From positions 558,001 through 622,000 of the forward strand of contig NZ_JANFLT010000002.1 in assembly GCF_024385505.1 (NCBI RefSeq): a DNA stretch of 64,000 nucleotides. The letters are read 5' to 3'. The position numbers and the translations under genes were made by a program. The stretch comes from Arthrobacter zhaoxinii. Lineage in GTDB: Bacteria > Actinomycetota > Actinomycetes > Actinomycetales > Micrococcaceae. The notes beneath the pieces are model-generated. The model was not told the DNA's origin and did not search any database. It worked only from the letters and a program-made list of their open reading frames with translations. Shown here in pieces: positions 16,622 to 25,182 of this stretch. Each line of letters starts with the position of its first letter. Position 1 is the first letter of the stretch.

Positions 16622-17275
16622 ATGACGGCGCAGTGGGAACGGGTCGAAGAGTACCTGGGGAACCGGCTGGTGCAGCCGGATGACGACCTGAAAGCCATCG
16701 TGGCCGCGACCGTCGCCGCAGGCCTGCCGGCCATCGAAGTATCCGCGGCGCAGGGGAAGTTCCTGATGCTCCTTGCCCGCATCGCCGGTGCGCGGCGCAT
16801 CCTGGAGATCGGCACCCTGGGCGGATTCAGTACGGCCTGGCTGGCCCGGGCCCTGCCCGACGACGGCGAGCTGGTGACCTGCGAATACGAGCCGCGCCAT
16901 GCGGAGGTGGCCAGGGCCAACCTGGCTGCGGCCGGGCTCCTGGACCGCGTCAGCATCCGGGTGGGCGCGGCGCTGGACACCTTGCCGGACCTCATGGACG
17001 CGGAACCGTTCGACCTGTTTTTCATCGACGCGGATAAGGTCAACAACCCGGCCTACCTGGACTGGGCGGTGAAGCTCTCCCGGCCGGGGAGTGTGATTGT
17101 GGTGGACAACGTGGTCCGCGGCGGCAGCATCCTGGACCCGGACGGCGACGAGGCGGTGCAGGGCACCCGTGCCGCCGTGGATATCCTGGGCTCACATCCG
17201 CGCCTGGACGCCACGGCGCTCCAGACCGTGGGGGCCAAGGGATGGGACGGGTTCGCGCTCGCACTAGTGCTGTGA
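16622..17275 (+). CDS. class I SAM-dependent O-methyltransferase (CCoAOMT-like)
   Basis: A 217-residue soluble methyltransferase of the caffeoyl-CoA/catechol type. SAM motif I is RILEIGTLGGFSTAWLAR (about residues 59-76). The acidic residue after strand 2 is in TCEYEP, and the metal-binding Asp cluster is FFIDADKVNNPAYLDW followed by VVDNVVRGG. These enzymes need a divalent metal; the acceptor here is unknown. It may be cotranscribed with the thiamine-binding gene, 33 nt upstream. Confidence 0.9.
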   Translation: MTAQWERVEEYLGNRLVQPDDDLKAIVAATVAAGLPAIEVSAAQGKFLMLLARIAGARRILEIGTLGGFSTAWLARALPDDGELVTCEYEPRHAEVARANLAAAGLLDRVSIRVGAALDTLPDLMDAEPFDLFFIDADKVNNPAYLDWAVKLSRPGSVIVVDNVVRGGSILDPDGDEAVQGTRAAVDILGSHPRLDATALQTVGAKGWDGFALALVL

Positions 17276-17309
17276 CTGTCCGCTGTCCGGGCCGCAGCCG
17301 GCGCCGACT

Positions 17310-17315
17310 TAAGCT
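17310..17315 (+). promoter_or_regulatory. -10 box of a leaderless promoter (GNAT gene)
   Basis: TAAGCT ends 6 nt before the ATG at 17322. The intervening GGAGGT is too close to the ATG to act as a normal Shine-Dalgarno. Confidence 0.5.
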
Positions 17316-17321
17316 GGAGGT

Positions 17322-17834
17322 ATGAGCTTTAGCATCCGGCGCGCTTCCCCCGGCGACGCCGAGGATTTTGTGTCCGTCCACCTGCAGTCCTGGCGGGAGA
17401 GTTACGCCCACGTGCTGGGCGAGGACGTGTTCCAGCGCCGGGAAGCGGACCGCAGCGCCGCCGTCGAACACCGGCGGGCCGCCCTGGCCGAACAGGCAGC
17501 GGACCCGGCCATCCGGAACTGGCTGGCCCACTCAGAGGACGGCCGGCTTCTTGGGTTCGCCTCCGCCGGCCCGGCACGGGACAGCGACGTGGACGTGGCG
17601 CTGGAACTTTGGTCCATCTACATCCTGGCCGAAGCGTATGGGAAGGGAGTTGGCCAGGCGCTCCTGGAGCATGCCGTGGAGACGGAACCCGCGTACGTCT
17701 GGGTGCTGGAGGACAACGCCCGCGCCCAGTCCTTCTACCGCCGCAACGGTTTCGTTGCCGACGGGACGTCCAAGGACCTGCCGCAGGTCTGGGCCGGCAC
17801 CGGCATGGTCGAAATCCGGATGGTGAGGCACTGA
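17322..17834 (+). CDS. GNAT family N-acetyltransferase
   Basis: A 170-residue acetyltransferase. N-terminal strand FSIRRASPGDAEDFVSVHLQSWRESYAHV is typical of the family. The acetyl-CoA-binding motif A is IYILAEAYGKGVGQALLEHA near residue 100, and motif B is VLEDNARAQSFYRRNGF. The acceptor is unknown. The gene's TGA overlaps the ATG of the spermidine-synthase-like gene by one base, so the two are translationally coupled. Confidence 0.9.
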   Translation: MSFSIRRASPGDAEDFVSVHLQSWRESYAHVLGEDVFQRREADRSAAVEHRRAALAEQAADPAIRNWLAHSEDGRLLGFASAGPARDSDVDVALELWSIYILAEAYGKGVGQALLEHAVETEPAYVWVLEDNARAQSFYRRNGFVADGTSKDLPQVWAGTGMVEIRMVRH

Positions 17835-18727
17835 TGGGACGCAAGCGCCCCGGCAAGGACCCGGTGGAAGCGGTTGCCGGCACCGGCCCGGTGGCCGGCA
17901 CCTATCCCATTGACACGGGAACCTGCGAACTGGTTCCGGACTCGTTCAACCCGGACGGCTGGATCCTGATGATCAACGGGGTGCACAGCTCGCATATCGA
18001 TCTGGCCGACCCCCGCCATCTGGACTTTGAATACATGCGCTGGATCGCTGCCCTGGTGGAATCGCGCTGGCGTCCGGACGCGTCGCTGCGTGCCCTGCAC
18101 CTGGGGGCCGCAGCGTGTTCGCTGGCCCGTTACCTCGCGGCCGTCTATCCCGGTGCCCGCCAGGTGGCCGTCGAACTGGACGGCCGGCTCGCCGAACTGG
18201 TCCGCGGCTGGTTTGACCTGCCCCGGGCACCCCTGCTGCGGCTGCGGGTGGGGGAGGCGCGTGCCGTCACCGAAACCCTGCACGAGGACAGCCGCGATCT
18301 GGTGATCCGTGACGTCTTCGCCGGCGCCAAGACACCCGTCCCCCTGACGACGGCGGAATTCACCGCCCACGTGATCCGCGTGCTGGCACCGGGCGGCATT
18401 TACGTGGTCAACTGCGGTGACACTCCGGACCTGCGCGGTGCGCGGGCCGAAGCGGCAACCATCTGTGCGGCGTTCGAGTACACCGCCGCGATCGCCGATC
18501 CCGCGATGCTCAAGGGCCGCCGTTACGGCAACATCATCCTGGCCGGCAGTGACACCCCGTTCGCGGAGGATCCGTCCCTGCCCCGCACCTTGCTGGGGGG
18601 AGCGGTGCCTGCACACCTGTGGGCGGATGAAAAAGTCCGGAGCTTCGCCGCCGGCTCCCGTCCCCTGCATGACGACCCTGTCCAGGAAGTGCCCGCGGAA
18701 CAGGCGGTCCCTGCCCCCCGCGACTAG
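17834..18727 (+). CDS. spermidine synthase-like methyltransferase-fold protein
   Basis: A 297-residue protein with a Rossmann-type SAM/dcSAM-binding fold: LHLGAAACSLARYLAAVYPG (motif I), VAVELDGRLAELVRGWF with the acidic adenosine-ribose ligand, and DLVIRDVFAGAKTPVPLTTAEF followed by VLAPGGIYVVNC. It resembles the actinobacterial proteins annotated as spermidine synthases (SpeE). The canonical catalytic aspartate motif is altered, so true aminopropyl transfer is uncertain; it may be a methyltransferase-fold protein of other function. It is coupled to the upstream GNAT, which could act in the same pathway (polyamine acetylation), but that is only an inference. Confidence 0.75.
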   Translation: MGRKRPGKDPVEAVAGTGPVAGTYPIDTGTCELVPDSFNPDGWILMINGVHSSHIDLADPRHLDFEYMRWIAALVESRWRPDASLRALHLGAAACSLARYLAAVYPGARQVAVELDGRLAELVRGWFDLPRAPLLRLRVGEARAVTETLHEDSRDLVIRDVFAGAKTPVPLTTAEFTAHVIRVLAPGGIYVVNCGDTPDLRGARAEAATICAAFEYTAAIADPAMLKGRRYGNIILAGSDTPFAEDPSLPRTLLGGAVPAHLWADEKVRSFAAGSRPLHDDPVQEVPAEQAVPAPRD

Positions 18728-18856
18728 CGCGCCGGGGAATGCCTGCCCAAGTGGCCGTCCGGCAGCTTCGTTGACAGTCAGCATGCTTACTTCAGTAGGC
18801 TAGTGGGACGGCTGCCGCCTCCGGGCGGTGGCTGGACCAACCACGATGGAGGCTAC

Positions 18857-21070
18857 ATGTTCAGCAAGAGCACACCCGAAACCGACCCGCCCGTCCCCGG
18901 CGCCCCGGCGCCGCAGGCCCCGGAACTGGCCGAACCGACGCAGCCGCGCGAACCGCTGCCGCCCAAGCCGGACCAGGATGGACCGGAGACCGTTTCTGCC
19001 ACAGGTGTGGCCACCGGGGCGCCGAAGGCCTCCACCGCGCAGAGCGGACAATTCCTCACAACTGCCCAGGGTGCGCGGTTGCGGGACACTGATCACTCCC
19101 TCAAGGCCGGTCCCCGCGGCCCGGTGCTGCTGCAGGACCACCACCTGCGGGAAAAGATCACCCACTTCGACCATGAGCGCATTCCCGAGCGTGTGGTCCA
19201 CGCCCGCGGCGCTGCCGCGCACGGCGTGTTTACCGCCAACGGCACCGCTGAAGGTGTCACGCAGGCAGGCTTCCTCGCCAAGGGTGTGGAAACCCCCGTC
19301 TTTGTTCGGTTTTCCACCGTGCTTGGCTCCCGCGGCTCCGCGGACACCGTCCGGGACACCCGCGGTTTCAGCACCAAGTTCTACACGGCCGAGGGCAACT
19401 ATGACCTGGTCGGCAACAACATTCCGGTGTTCTTTATCCAGGACGCCATCAAATTCCCCGACGTTATCCATGCGGGCAAGCCACACCCGGACCGGGAAAT
19501 CCCGCAGGCCCAGAGCGCCCATGACACGTTCTGGGACTTCGTCTCGCTCCACACCGAAGCCCAGCATCACACCATGTGGAACATGTCGGACCGGGGCATC
19601 CCCCGCTCCTACCGCACCATGGAAGGCTTCGGAGTCCACACCTTCCGGCTGATCAACGCCGCCGGTCAAACCACGCTGGTGAAGTTCCACTGGAAGCCCC
19701 GCCAGGGCGTGCACTCCCTGGTCTGGGAAGAAGCGCAGATCATTAACGGCATGGATCCGGACTTCCACCGCCGCGACCTTGCCGACGCCATTGAGGCGGG
19801 CGCGTTCCCGCAGTGGGACCTGGGCATTCAGGTTTTCCCGGACACCGAGGACGAAATGTTCGAGGGCATCGACCTGCTGGATCCGACCAAGCTAGTCCCC
19901 GAGGAACTGGCGCCGGTGCAGATCATCGGCACCATGACCCTGAACGCCAACGTCACGAACTACTTCGCCGAAACCGAGCAGGTGGCCTTCCACCCCGGAC
20001 ACCTGGTGCCGGGCATCGACGTCACCAATGACCCGCTGCTGCAGGGCCGGCTGTTCTCCTACATCGATACGCAGCTGACCCGGCTGGGCGGCCCGAACTT
20101 CAGCCAGATTCCCATCAACCGCCCGCATGCACCCGTGAATGACATGCTCCGGGACGGGTTCCACCAGAGTGCGGACCATTCCGGTGTGGCTCCGTACCAG
20201 CCCAACTCCCTCGACGGCGGCTGCCCCTTTATGGCCGGAGCGGACATGGGTGCCTTCATCGACGTTCCCGTCGAGGTGCCCGCGGCCCGTAAAGTGCGCG
20301 AGAACCCGGCGACCTTTGATGACCACTACAGCCAGGCGCGGATGTTCTTCCGTTCCCTGACTCCGGTGGAGCAGGACCATGTGGTTCAGGCCTACACGTT
20401 TGAACTGGGCAAGTGCTACGAGGAGAACATCCGGCTGCGCCAGCTCCAGTCGCTTGCGAATATCGACAAGCGCCTTGCCGACGATGTGGCCGCCGGCCTG
20501 GGCCTTACGGCCCCGTCTCCCGACCTCGCCGTTGCCGACACCGCCCCCAGCCCTGCCCTCAGCCAGCTCGGCGGCTCCTGGCCGGTGGCAGGTCGGGTGG
20601 TCGGCGTTGTCGCCGATGAAGCATCCGACCTGGCCTCGGTTTCCGAGGTCCTGGCAGCACTCCATGCAGAGGGCATGGTCCCGCTGGTCATTGCCCCGCA
20701 CGGCGGCAAGCTGGGCGGTGCGATCACTGTCCAGCGGACCTATCTGACGGCCCGGTCCACCGAATTCGACGCCGTGATCGTGGCCGCCTCGGGGGCCGCG
20801 GCACCGGATGCGGCGGACAGCCTGGATGCCAAGGCGGGCAACCCGGGCGGGCACCCCTCGCTTGACCCGAGGGTCACCCTGCTCCTGGCCGAAGCCTTCC
20901 GCCACGCCAAGGCCCTTGGGGCCTGGGGCGACGGCGGTTCCGTCCTTGCGGCGGCCGGCATCCCCGCGGAAACGCCCGGCGTTATTGTGGGCGGAGCCGC
21001 CGAGGTTGCGTCCGGCGTTACCGCGCTCCTGGCGAACCACCGGGTGTGGGAGCGTTTCCCAACTGCCTAG
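18857..21070 (+). CDS. katE: large-subunit (HPII-type) catalase
   Basis: Decomposes hydrogen peroxide. The 737-residue protein is the clade 2 large-subunit form: a proline-rich N-terminal arm, the heme domain, and a C-terminal flavodoxin/class I amidotransferase-like domain from about residue 590. The heme domain has the distal His in [13 protein letters not shown], the distal Asn in [16 protein letters not shown], and the proximal heme Tyr in [14 protein letters not shown]. The ATG at 18857 follows GATGGAGG. It is monocistronic, with a bidirectional terminator shared with the convergent purine permease. Confidence 0.96.
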   Translation: MFSKSTPETDPPVPGAPAPQAPELAEPTQPREPLPPKPDQDGPETVSATGVATGAPKASTAQSGQFLTTAQGARLRDTDHSLKAGPRGPVLLQDHHLREKITHFDHERIPERVVHARGAAAHGVFTANGTAEGVTQAGFLAKGVETPVFVRFSTVLGSRGSADTVRDTRGFSTKFYTAEGNYDLVGNNIPVFFIQDAIKFPDVIHAGKPHPDREIPQAQSAHDTFWDFVSLHTEAQHHTMWNMSDRGIPRSYRTMEGFGVHTFRLINAAGQTTLVKFHWKPRQGVHSLVWEEAQIINGMDPDFHRRDLADAIEAGAFPQWDLGIQVFPDTEDEMFEGIDLLDPTKLVPEELAPVQIIGTMTLNANVTNYFAETEQVAFHPGHLVPGIDVTNDPLLQGRLFSYIDTQLTRLGGPNFSQIPINRPHAPVNDMLRDGFHQSADHSGVAPYQPNSLDGGCPFMAGADMGAFIDVPVEVPAARKVRENPATFDDHYSQARMFFRSLTPVEQDHVVQAYTFELGKCYEENIRLRQLQSLANIDKRLADDVAAGLGLTAPSPDLAVADTAPSPALSQLGGSWPVAGRVVGVVADEASDLASVSEVLAALHAEGMVPLVIAPHGGKLGGAITVQRTYLTARSTEFDAVIVAASGAAAPDAADSLDAKAGNPGGHPSLDPRVTLLLAEAFRHAKALGAWGDGGSVLAAAGIPAETPGVIVGGAAEVASGVTALLANHRVWERFPTA

Positions 21071-21101
21071 CTGACGCGGTTGCCGGTGCCGAAACCGGAT
21101 A

Positions 21102-21141
21102 AAACAAGAAGGGATCCGCGGCCGCGGATCCCTTCTTGTTT
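21102..21141. terminator. perfect 40-bp palindromic bidirectional terminator
   Basis: The 20-nt arm from AAACAAGAAGGGATCCGCGG is followed without any loop by its exact complement. It lies between the convergent catalase and purine permease genes and carries A- and T-rich ends for both directions. Confidence 0.8.
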
Positions 21142-21179
21142 AGCAGTCTTGTTGAGCAGTGCAGGGCGGAGCTCCCCGC

Positions 21180-22610
21180 CTAGATTCCCGCAATCTCCCT
21201 GATGGGACCGATGCCGAAGAACAGGGCGAATGCCGCTGCCACCGCGTACATCAGGGGATGGACCTCCCGGCCCCGGCCCTGGAAGACGCGGATGATGGTG
21301 AAGGAGATGAACCCGGCACCCAGACCGTCAGCAATCGAGTAGGTGAACGGCATCAGTGTGAAGGTGAGGAAGGACGGCAGCGCCAGCCCGATGTCGCTCC
21401 AGTCGATCTTGCCGACCTGGGAGACCATCAGGTAGCCCACGACCACCAGGGCAGGGGCCACGGCCTCGAACGGCACCAGGTAGATCAGCGGCGTCAGGAA
21501 CATGGCCACAATGAACAGCAGGCCGGTCACCACGGAGGCGAGCCCGGTGCGCGCTCCCTCGCCGATGCCGGCGCCGGACTCCACGAAAATCTGGTTGGCG
21601 GAAACGCCGGCGCCGCCGCCGGCCACCGCACCCGCGGCATCCACCAGGAGGACGCGCTCCACACGGGGGATGTTGCCGTCCTTGTCGATGCTGCCGGCCT
21701 CGGTGGCCAGGCCCACCATGGTTCCCATCGCATCGAAGAAGATGCTGAGCAGGATCACGAAGACCAGCAGCGAGGCGGCAACTCCGCCCAGGGTCTGGAA
21801 CGAGCCTAGGAGGCTGACATCGCCGATCAGGGAGAGGTCCGGAGCCGCCCATTGGGGCATACTCGGGGTCACCAGCGACCAGCCGGTAGCCACTCCGGCC
21901 CCCTGGCTGCCCGGATCGGCCAGCCATTCGACAATGACGGCGAAAACGGTAGAGGCGACAATGCCGATGAGGATCGCACCCCGGACCTTACGGGACATCA
22001 GCACAATGGTCAGCAGCAGGCCGAAGACAAACACCAGCGTGGGCCACCCCAGCAACTGGCCGCCGTTGCCCAGGCCCAGCGGCACAGTGGTGCCGGCCGC
22101 ATCCGGGTTACGCCGTACAAACCCGGCATTGACCAGTCCCACCAGCGCCACGAACAAGCCGATGCCGACCACGATTGCGGTCTTCAGGCTGGGCGGCACG
22201 GCGCGGAAGACCGCTGTGCGGAATCCGGTGAGGACCAGGATCACCATCGCCAGGCCTGCGATCACCACCAGGCCCATCACATCCGGCCAGGTCAATCCGT
22301 CATTTGAGGCAACAGTGACGGCCACGAAGGCGTTGACTCCCAAACCGGTGGCGATCGCGAACGGGTGCTTGGCCCAGATGCCCATGATGAGGGTCAGAAT
22401 GCCCGCCACCAGGGCGGTGCCCGCGGCGATTGCCGGGCCGGGCATGGTGTTGCCCATCGAATCCTCGCCGCCGAGAATCAGCGGGTTGAGGACCACGATG
22501 TAACTCATCGCGAAGAAAGTGGCCAGACCGCCGCGTATTTCAGCTGATACGGAGGAGCCACGCTTGGTGATCTCGAAGTAGCGGTCCAGCTTTGAACCTT
22601 GTTTGAGCAT
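21180..22610 (-). CDS. NCS2 family purine permease (AzgA-like)
   Basis: A 476-residue permease with about 13-14 membrane segments. Family features are the N-terminal RYFEITKRGSSVSAEIRGG, FFAMSYIVVLNPLIL in helix 1, TALVAGILTLIMG, and FAIATGLGVNAFVAV (the AzgA GLGxNA motif). Near residue 290 it has FFDAMGTMVGLATEAG. AzgA-type carriers import adenine, guanine or hypoxanthine by proton symport. The ATG follows AGGACGC. It is a single gene; no purine riboswitch is evident upstream. Confidence 0.9.
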   Translation of the reverse strand: MLKQGSKLDRYFEITKRGSSVSAEIRGGLATFFAMSYIVVLNPLILGGEDSMGNTMPGPAIAAGTALVAGILTLIMGIWAKHPFAIATGLGVNAFVAVTVASNDGLTWPDVMGLVVIAGLAMVILVLTGFRTAVFRAVPPSLKTAIVVGIGLFVALVGLVNAGFVRRNPDAAGTTVPLGLGNGGQLLGWPTLVFVFGLLLTIVLMSRKVRGAILIGIVASTVFAVIVEWLADPGSQGAGVATGWSLVTPSMPQWAAPDLSLIGDVSLLGSFQTLGGVAASLLVFVILLSIFFDAMGTMVGLATEAGSIDKDGNIPRVERVLLVDAAGAVAGGGAGVSANQIFVESGAGIGEGARTGLASVVTGLLFIVAMFLTPLIYLVPFEAVAPALVVVGYLMVSQVGKIDWSDIGLALPSFLTFTLMPFTYSIADGLGAGFISFTIIRVFQGRGREVHPLMYAVAAAFALFFGIGPIREIAGI

Positions 22611-22706
22611 GATGCGTCCTCTGAACTGACCTGCGGGGGATGGTGAGGGAATCCTGCTCTTAGATCTTATCGCGGAGCCGGGTCAGCGCCCCGGACCGTG
22701 GGCGGT

Positions 22707-22712
22707 TAGGCT
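22707..22712 (+). promoter_or_regulatory. -10 box of a leaderless promoter (CopC-like gene)
   Basis: TAGGCT lies 6 nt upstream of the GTG at 22719, with no Shine-Dalgarno. Confidence 0.5.
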
Positions 22713-22718
22713 GAAACG

Positions 22719-23351
22719 GTGATAAATTTCGTCCGCAATAACCGCACGGCATCGGGTTTCGCTGCCGCGGCCGCCGCGTTCCTGCTGGCGCTGTGCGCCG
22801 GACTGCTGGTCTGGGCCCCGCCTGCTGCCGCGCATGATGAACTAACCGGCAGCAGCCCGGCCGACGGTGCCGTGTTGGAGGCACCCCCGGAGTCCGTTGA
22901 GTTGGTCTTCTCAAATAATCCGGCCGCCATCGGCTCCCGGGTGCAGGTCCTGGATGCTGCCGGAACCGACTGGGCCGACGGGGATGTGCGGATCCTGGAT
23001 AACACCGCCACCCAGCCGCTGCGCTCTTCCATGCCGGCCGGAACGTACACGGTGAACTGGAGGGTGGTGTCCTCCGACGCCCACCCGATCGGGGATGGGG
23101 AGTCGTTCACGTTCACCGTCAGGGGCGGGACCTCCGCCGGAACCTCCGCTCCGGCCACTGCCGTCCCGTCCGCGGGAGCCTCAGCCCCGTCCACTGCTGC
23201 ACCGCTGCCCGACGCAACCCAAAGTCCGGTGCTGAACCGGTCCGACGACCCCGGGTCCCCGTGGCCGGTGATCGTTCCGGCCGCCGTGGTGCTGGCCGCC
23301 GTGGCAGTACTGATTGCCCTGAGCGTCCGCCGGCGGCTGCGCGAGGACTGA
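22719..23351 (+). CDS. CopC-domain copper resistance protein, membrane anchored
   Basis: A 210-residue exported protein. The signal peptide (GFAAAAAAFLLALCAGLLVWAPPAAA) leads to a mature start at or next to HDELTGSSPADGA, where His1 would be a copper ligand. The CopC beta-sandwich follows with VELVFS, YTVNWRVVSSDAHPIGDGESFTFTV, including the SDAHP copper motif near residue 122. A Ser/Pro/Ala linker leads to a C-terminal membrane helix and a basic tail (RRRLRED). CopC proteins bind Cu(II) outside the membrane. There is no fused CopD domain and no copper operon beside it. Confidence 0.9.
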   Translation: MINFVRNNRTASGFAAAAAAFLLALCAGLLVWAPPAAAHDELTGSSPADGAVLEAPPESVELVFSNNPAAIGSRVQVLDAAGTDWADGDVRILDNTATQPLRSSMPAGTYTVNWRVVSSDAHPIGDGESFTFTVRGGTSAGTSAPATAVPSAGASAPSTAAPLPDATQSPVLNRSDDPGSPWPVIVPAAVVLAAVAVLIALSVRRRLRED

Positions 23352-23354
23352 CGC

Positions 23355-23996
23355 TTACGTCCGTAGGAGGCACTGCGGGGCGGGAAGTCCGGCGTCTGCA
23401 ATAGCTTCACCGGCAGCCTTGGCCTGCCTGACCAGTCCCCGGAGGGACGGCAGCAGGTTTTCACCAACGCCCACAAGGTAGACGCCCGCGCTCCGCAGGG
23501 TGGCCGCCGCTTCGGGCCCTGAGCCCACCCCCACGGCGCGGGCCAGCCTGCGCAGATCCGATCTGGAACAGCTGGTGAGCACCACATAGTCGGCCAGCAG
23601 CAGTTCCCTGCCTGTGCGTACGGCCCATTTGCCGGAGCCCGCCACCGGCGAGGGCAGCAGGCCCGCGGAAACCGCGAGGGTCATCTCCTGCGCGGCGGAA
23701 TCCTCCCGGATGTCCAGCCGGTGGCTGGCAACGTAGGCGTGCAGCACGCGCAGCAGCTCCGCCCGCTCCGGGAGTACCTCCGGCTCCGCCGCTGCCTCCC
23801 TTATGGTGGCTGCTGCCGGGGCCGGACCTTGGACCACTATCGAGTCCACCCCCTGCCGGCAGAGCTCGGTGGCCACCGCCAAACCGCTGAGCCCGCAGCC
23901 AATGACGATGGCGCAGGTCAACTCCGTCGCCGTTTCCCCGTGTGTGGTTTCCGCATGCCCGGAGGCACCGGTGCGGGCGTCCCTACGAGAATCCAC
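23355..23996 (-). CDS. short Rossmann-fold (FAD/NAD-binding-like) protein
   Basis: A 213-residue protein with a dinucleotide-binding GxGxxG motif (CAIVIGCGLSGLAVATELCRQG near residue 32) and a C-terminal segment AGVYLVGVGENLLPSLRGLVRQAK that resembles the last FAD-contacting strand of flavin oxidoreductases. The substrate domain expected between the two is nearly missing, since relatives are usually 350 residues or more. The start is the GTG at 23996, 8 nt after GGAAGGA; a downstream TTG is possible. It could be a degenerate monooxygenase remnant or a compact sensor. It is convergent with copC. Confidence 0.5.
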   Translation of the reverse strand: MDSRRDARTGASGHAETTHGETATELTCAIVIGCGLSGLAVATELCRQGVDSIVVQGPAPAAATIREAAAEPEVLPERAELLRVLHAYVASHRLDIREDSAAQEMTLAVSAGLLPSPVAGSGKWAVRTGRELLLADYVVLTSCSRSDLRRLARAVGVGSGPEAAATLRSAGVYLVGVGENLLPSLRGLVRQAKAAGEAIADAGLPAPQCLLRT

Positions 23997-24081
23997 GCAG
24001 GTGTTCCTTCCGACGGTTTTGGACACCTCCCCACAGGCTTCGGTTCTGGGGCGGAACCATATAGGCACTTGGGCTGGGACG

Positions 24082-24115
24082 GTAGCGTAGCCGGGCACCC
24101 GGCGGGGTACGCTAC
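24082..24115. promoter_or_regulatory. long dyad upstream of the universal stress gene
   Basis: GTAGCGTA and TACGCTAC are perfect complements 18 nt apart, and the spacer itself contains CCGGG-CA-CCCGG. TACGCT inside the right arm looks like a -10 box, so the dyad may be an operator over the promoter of the stress protein gene 54 nt downstream. Confidence 0.35.
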
Positions 24116-24168
24116 TGCCAAGGACAGCCGGAAGGTGAAGCGCCGGTTGGGGACCGGAAGGAACGGAC

Positions 24169-25170
24169 ATGACTGATTCGACCTGGGGTGCAGGCAGCGC
24201 GGACGGGCCTGCGGGCATCGTCGTGGGCGTGGACGGATCGGACCAGAGCATCTGCGCCCTGTTCTGGGCCGCCCGGGAGGCGCAGCGGCGGCGCTGCCCC
24301 CTTCACGTTGTGACGGCGTACACGGTACCCATATTCGCTGCCTCCTCAATGGATGCCGGGTACACCACTGTGGATGACGCAATCATCCGGGACGGCGCCC
24401 GGCAGGTGCTGGATGAGGCAGTGGAGCGGATCAGCCATTACGGGCTCGAAGTGGTTCCCCGCGTGGAGAGCGGAGATGCGGCAGCCGTCCTGCTGGAGCT
24501 CTCTGAAGATGCCGACCTCATGGTGGTGGGATCGCGCGGCCGCGGCGGATTTGTCGGGCGCCTGCTGGGGTCCGTTTCCAGCGCCCTGCCGGCACACGCC
24601 AAGTGCCCCACGGTCGTGGTGCCGCTGCGGACCGCCGGCCGGCTGCCCGACTCGGGCGTGCGGCCACCGGCGAACTCTCCGGACCCGGACGCGGTGCACC
24701 GCGCCGTCGTCGTTGGCGTGGACGGTTCGGAACAGGGCCGGGCCGCGTCGCTGGTTGCGGCCGAACAGGCGCAGAGCATGAACCTTCCGCTGCGCATCCT
24801 CTGTGCATTGCCGCCGTTCACCGGCTCACTCGCCTGGGTGCCCGCACCGCTGGATATCGAGGCGCTGCATTCGGAGCTGCAGGAACAGCTCGACGCCGGC
24901 CGCGACTGGCTGCAGAGCCACTTCCCGGGACTGGAAATGACCGTGGAACTGGTGGACGGCAGCCCGGGGGAGATCCTGATCCAACGCACCGCGAAGGTCG
25001 AGCTGCTGGTGATGGGCACCCGCGGCCGGGGCGGCTTCGCCGGCATGCTGATGGGATCCACCAGCCAGAGCGTGCTGCACCACGCCAAGGGCCCGCTGAT
25101 GGTGGTGCCGGACCACGACGATCCCCGGCTGCTGGACCGGCCGAACTTCGGCCCGATGATTGCTGAATAG
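24169..25170 (+). CDS. universal stress protein with two Usp domains
   Basis: A 333-residue cytoplasmic protein of two tandem UspA domains. Domain 1 spans about residues 13-152 (IVVGVDGSDQS, then GSRGRGGFVGRLLGSVS and TVVVP). Domain 2 spans about 180-320 (AVVVGVDGSEQG, then MGTRGRGGFAGMLMGSTSQ and LMVVP). Both keep the G-2x-G-9x-G(S/T) ATP-binding pattern. Tandem Usps in actinobacteria are often controlled by oxygen limitation or stationary phase, but that is family knowledge only. The start follows GGAAGGA. Confidence 0.93.
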   Translation: MTDSTWGAGSADGPAGIVVGVDGSDQSICALFWAAREAQRRRCPLHVVTAYTVPIFAASSMDAGYTTVDDAIIRDGARQVLDEAVERISHYGLEVVPRVESGDAAAVLLELSEDADLMVVGSRGRGGFVGRLLGSVSSALPAHAKCPTVVVPLRTAGRLPDSGVRPPANSPDPDAVHRAVVVGVDGSEQGRAASLVAAEQAQSMNLPLRILCALPPFTGSLAWVPAPLDIEALHSELQEQLDAGRDWLQSHFPGLEMTVELVDGSPGEILIQRTAKVELLVMGTRGRGGFAGMLMGSTSQSVLHHAKGPLMVVPDHDDPRLLDRPNFGPMIAE

Positions 25171-25182
25171 CCCGCCGGGCAC

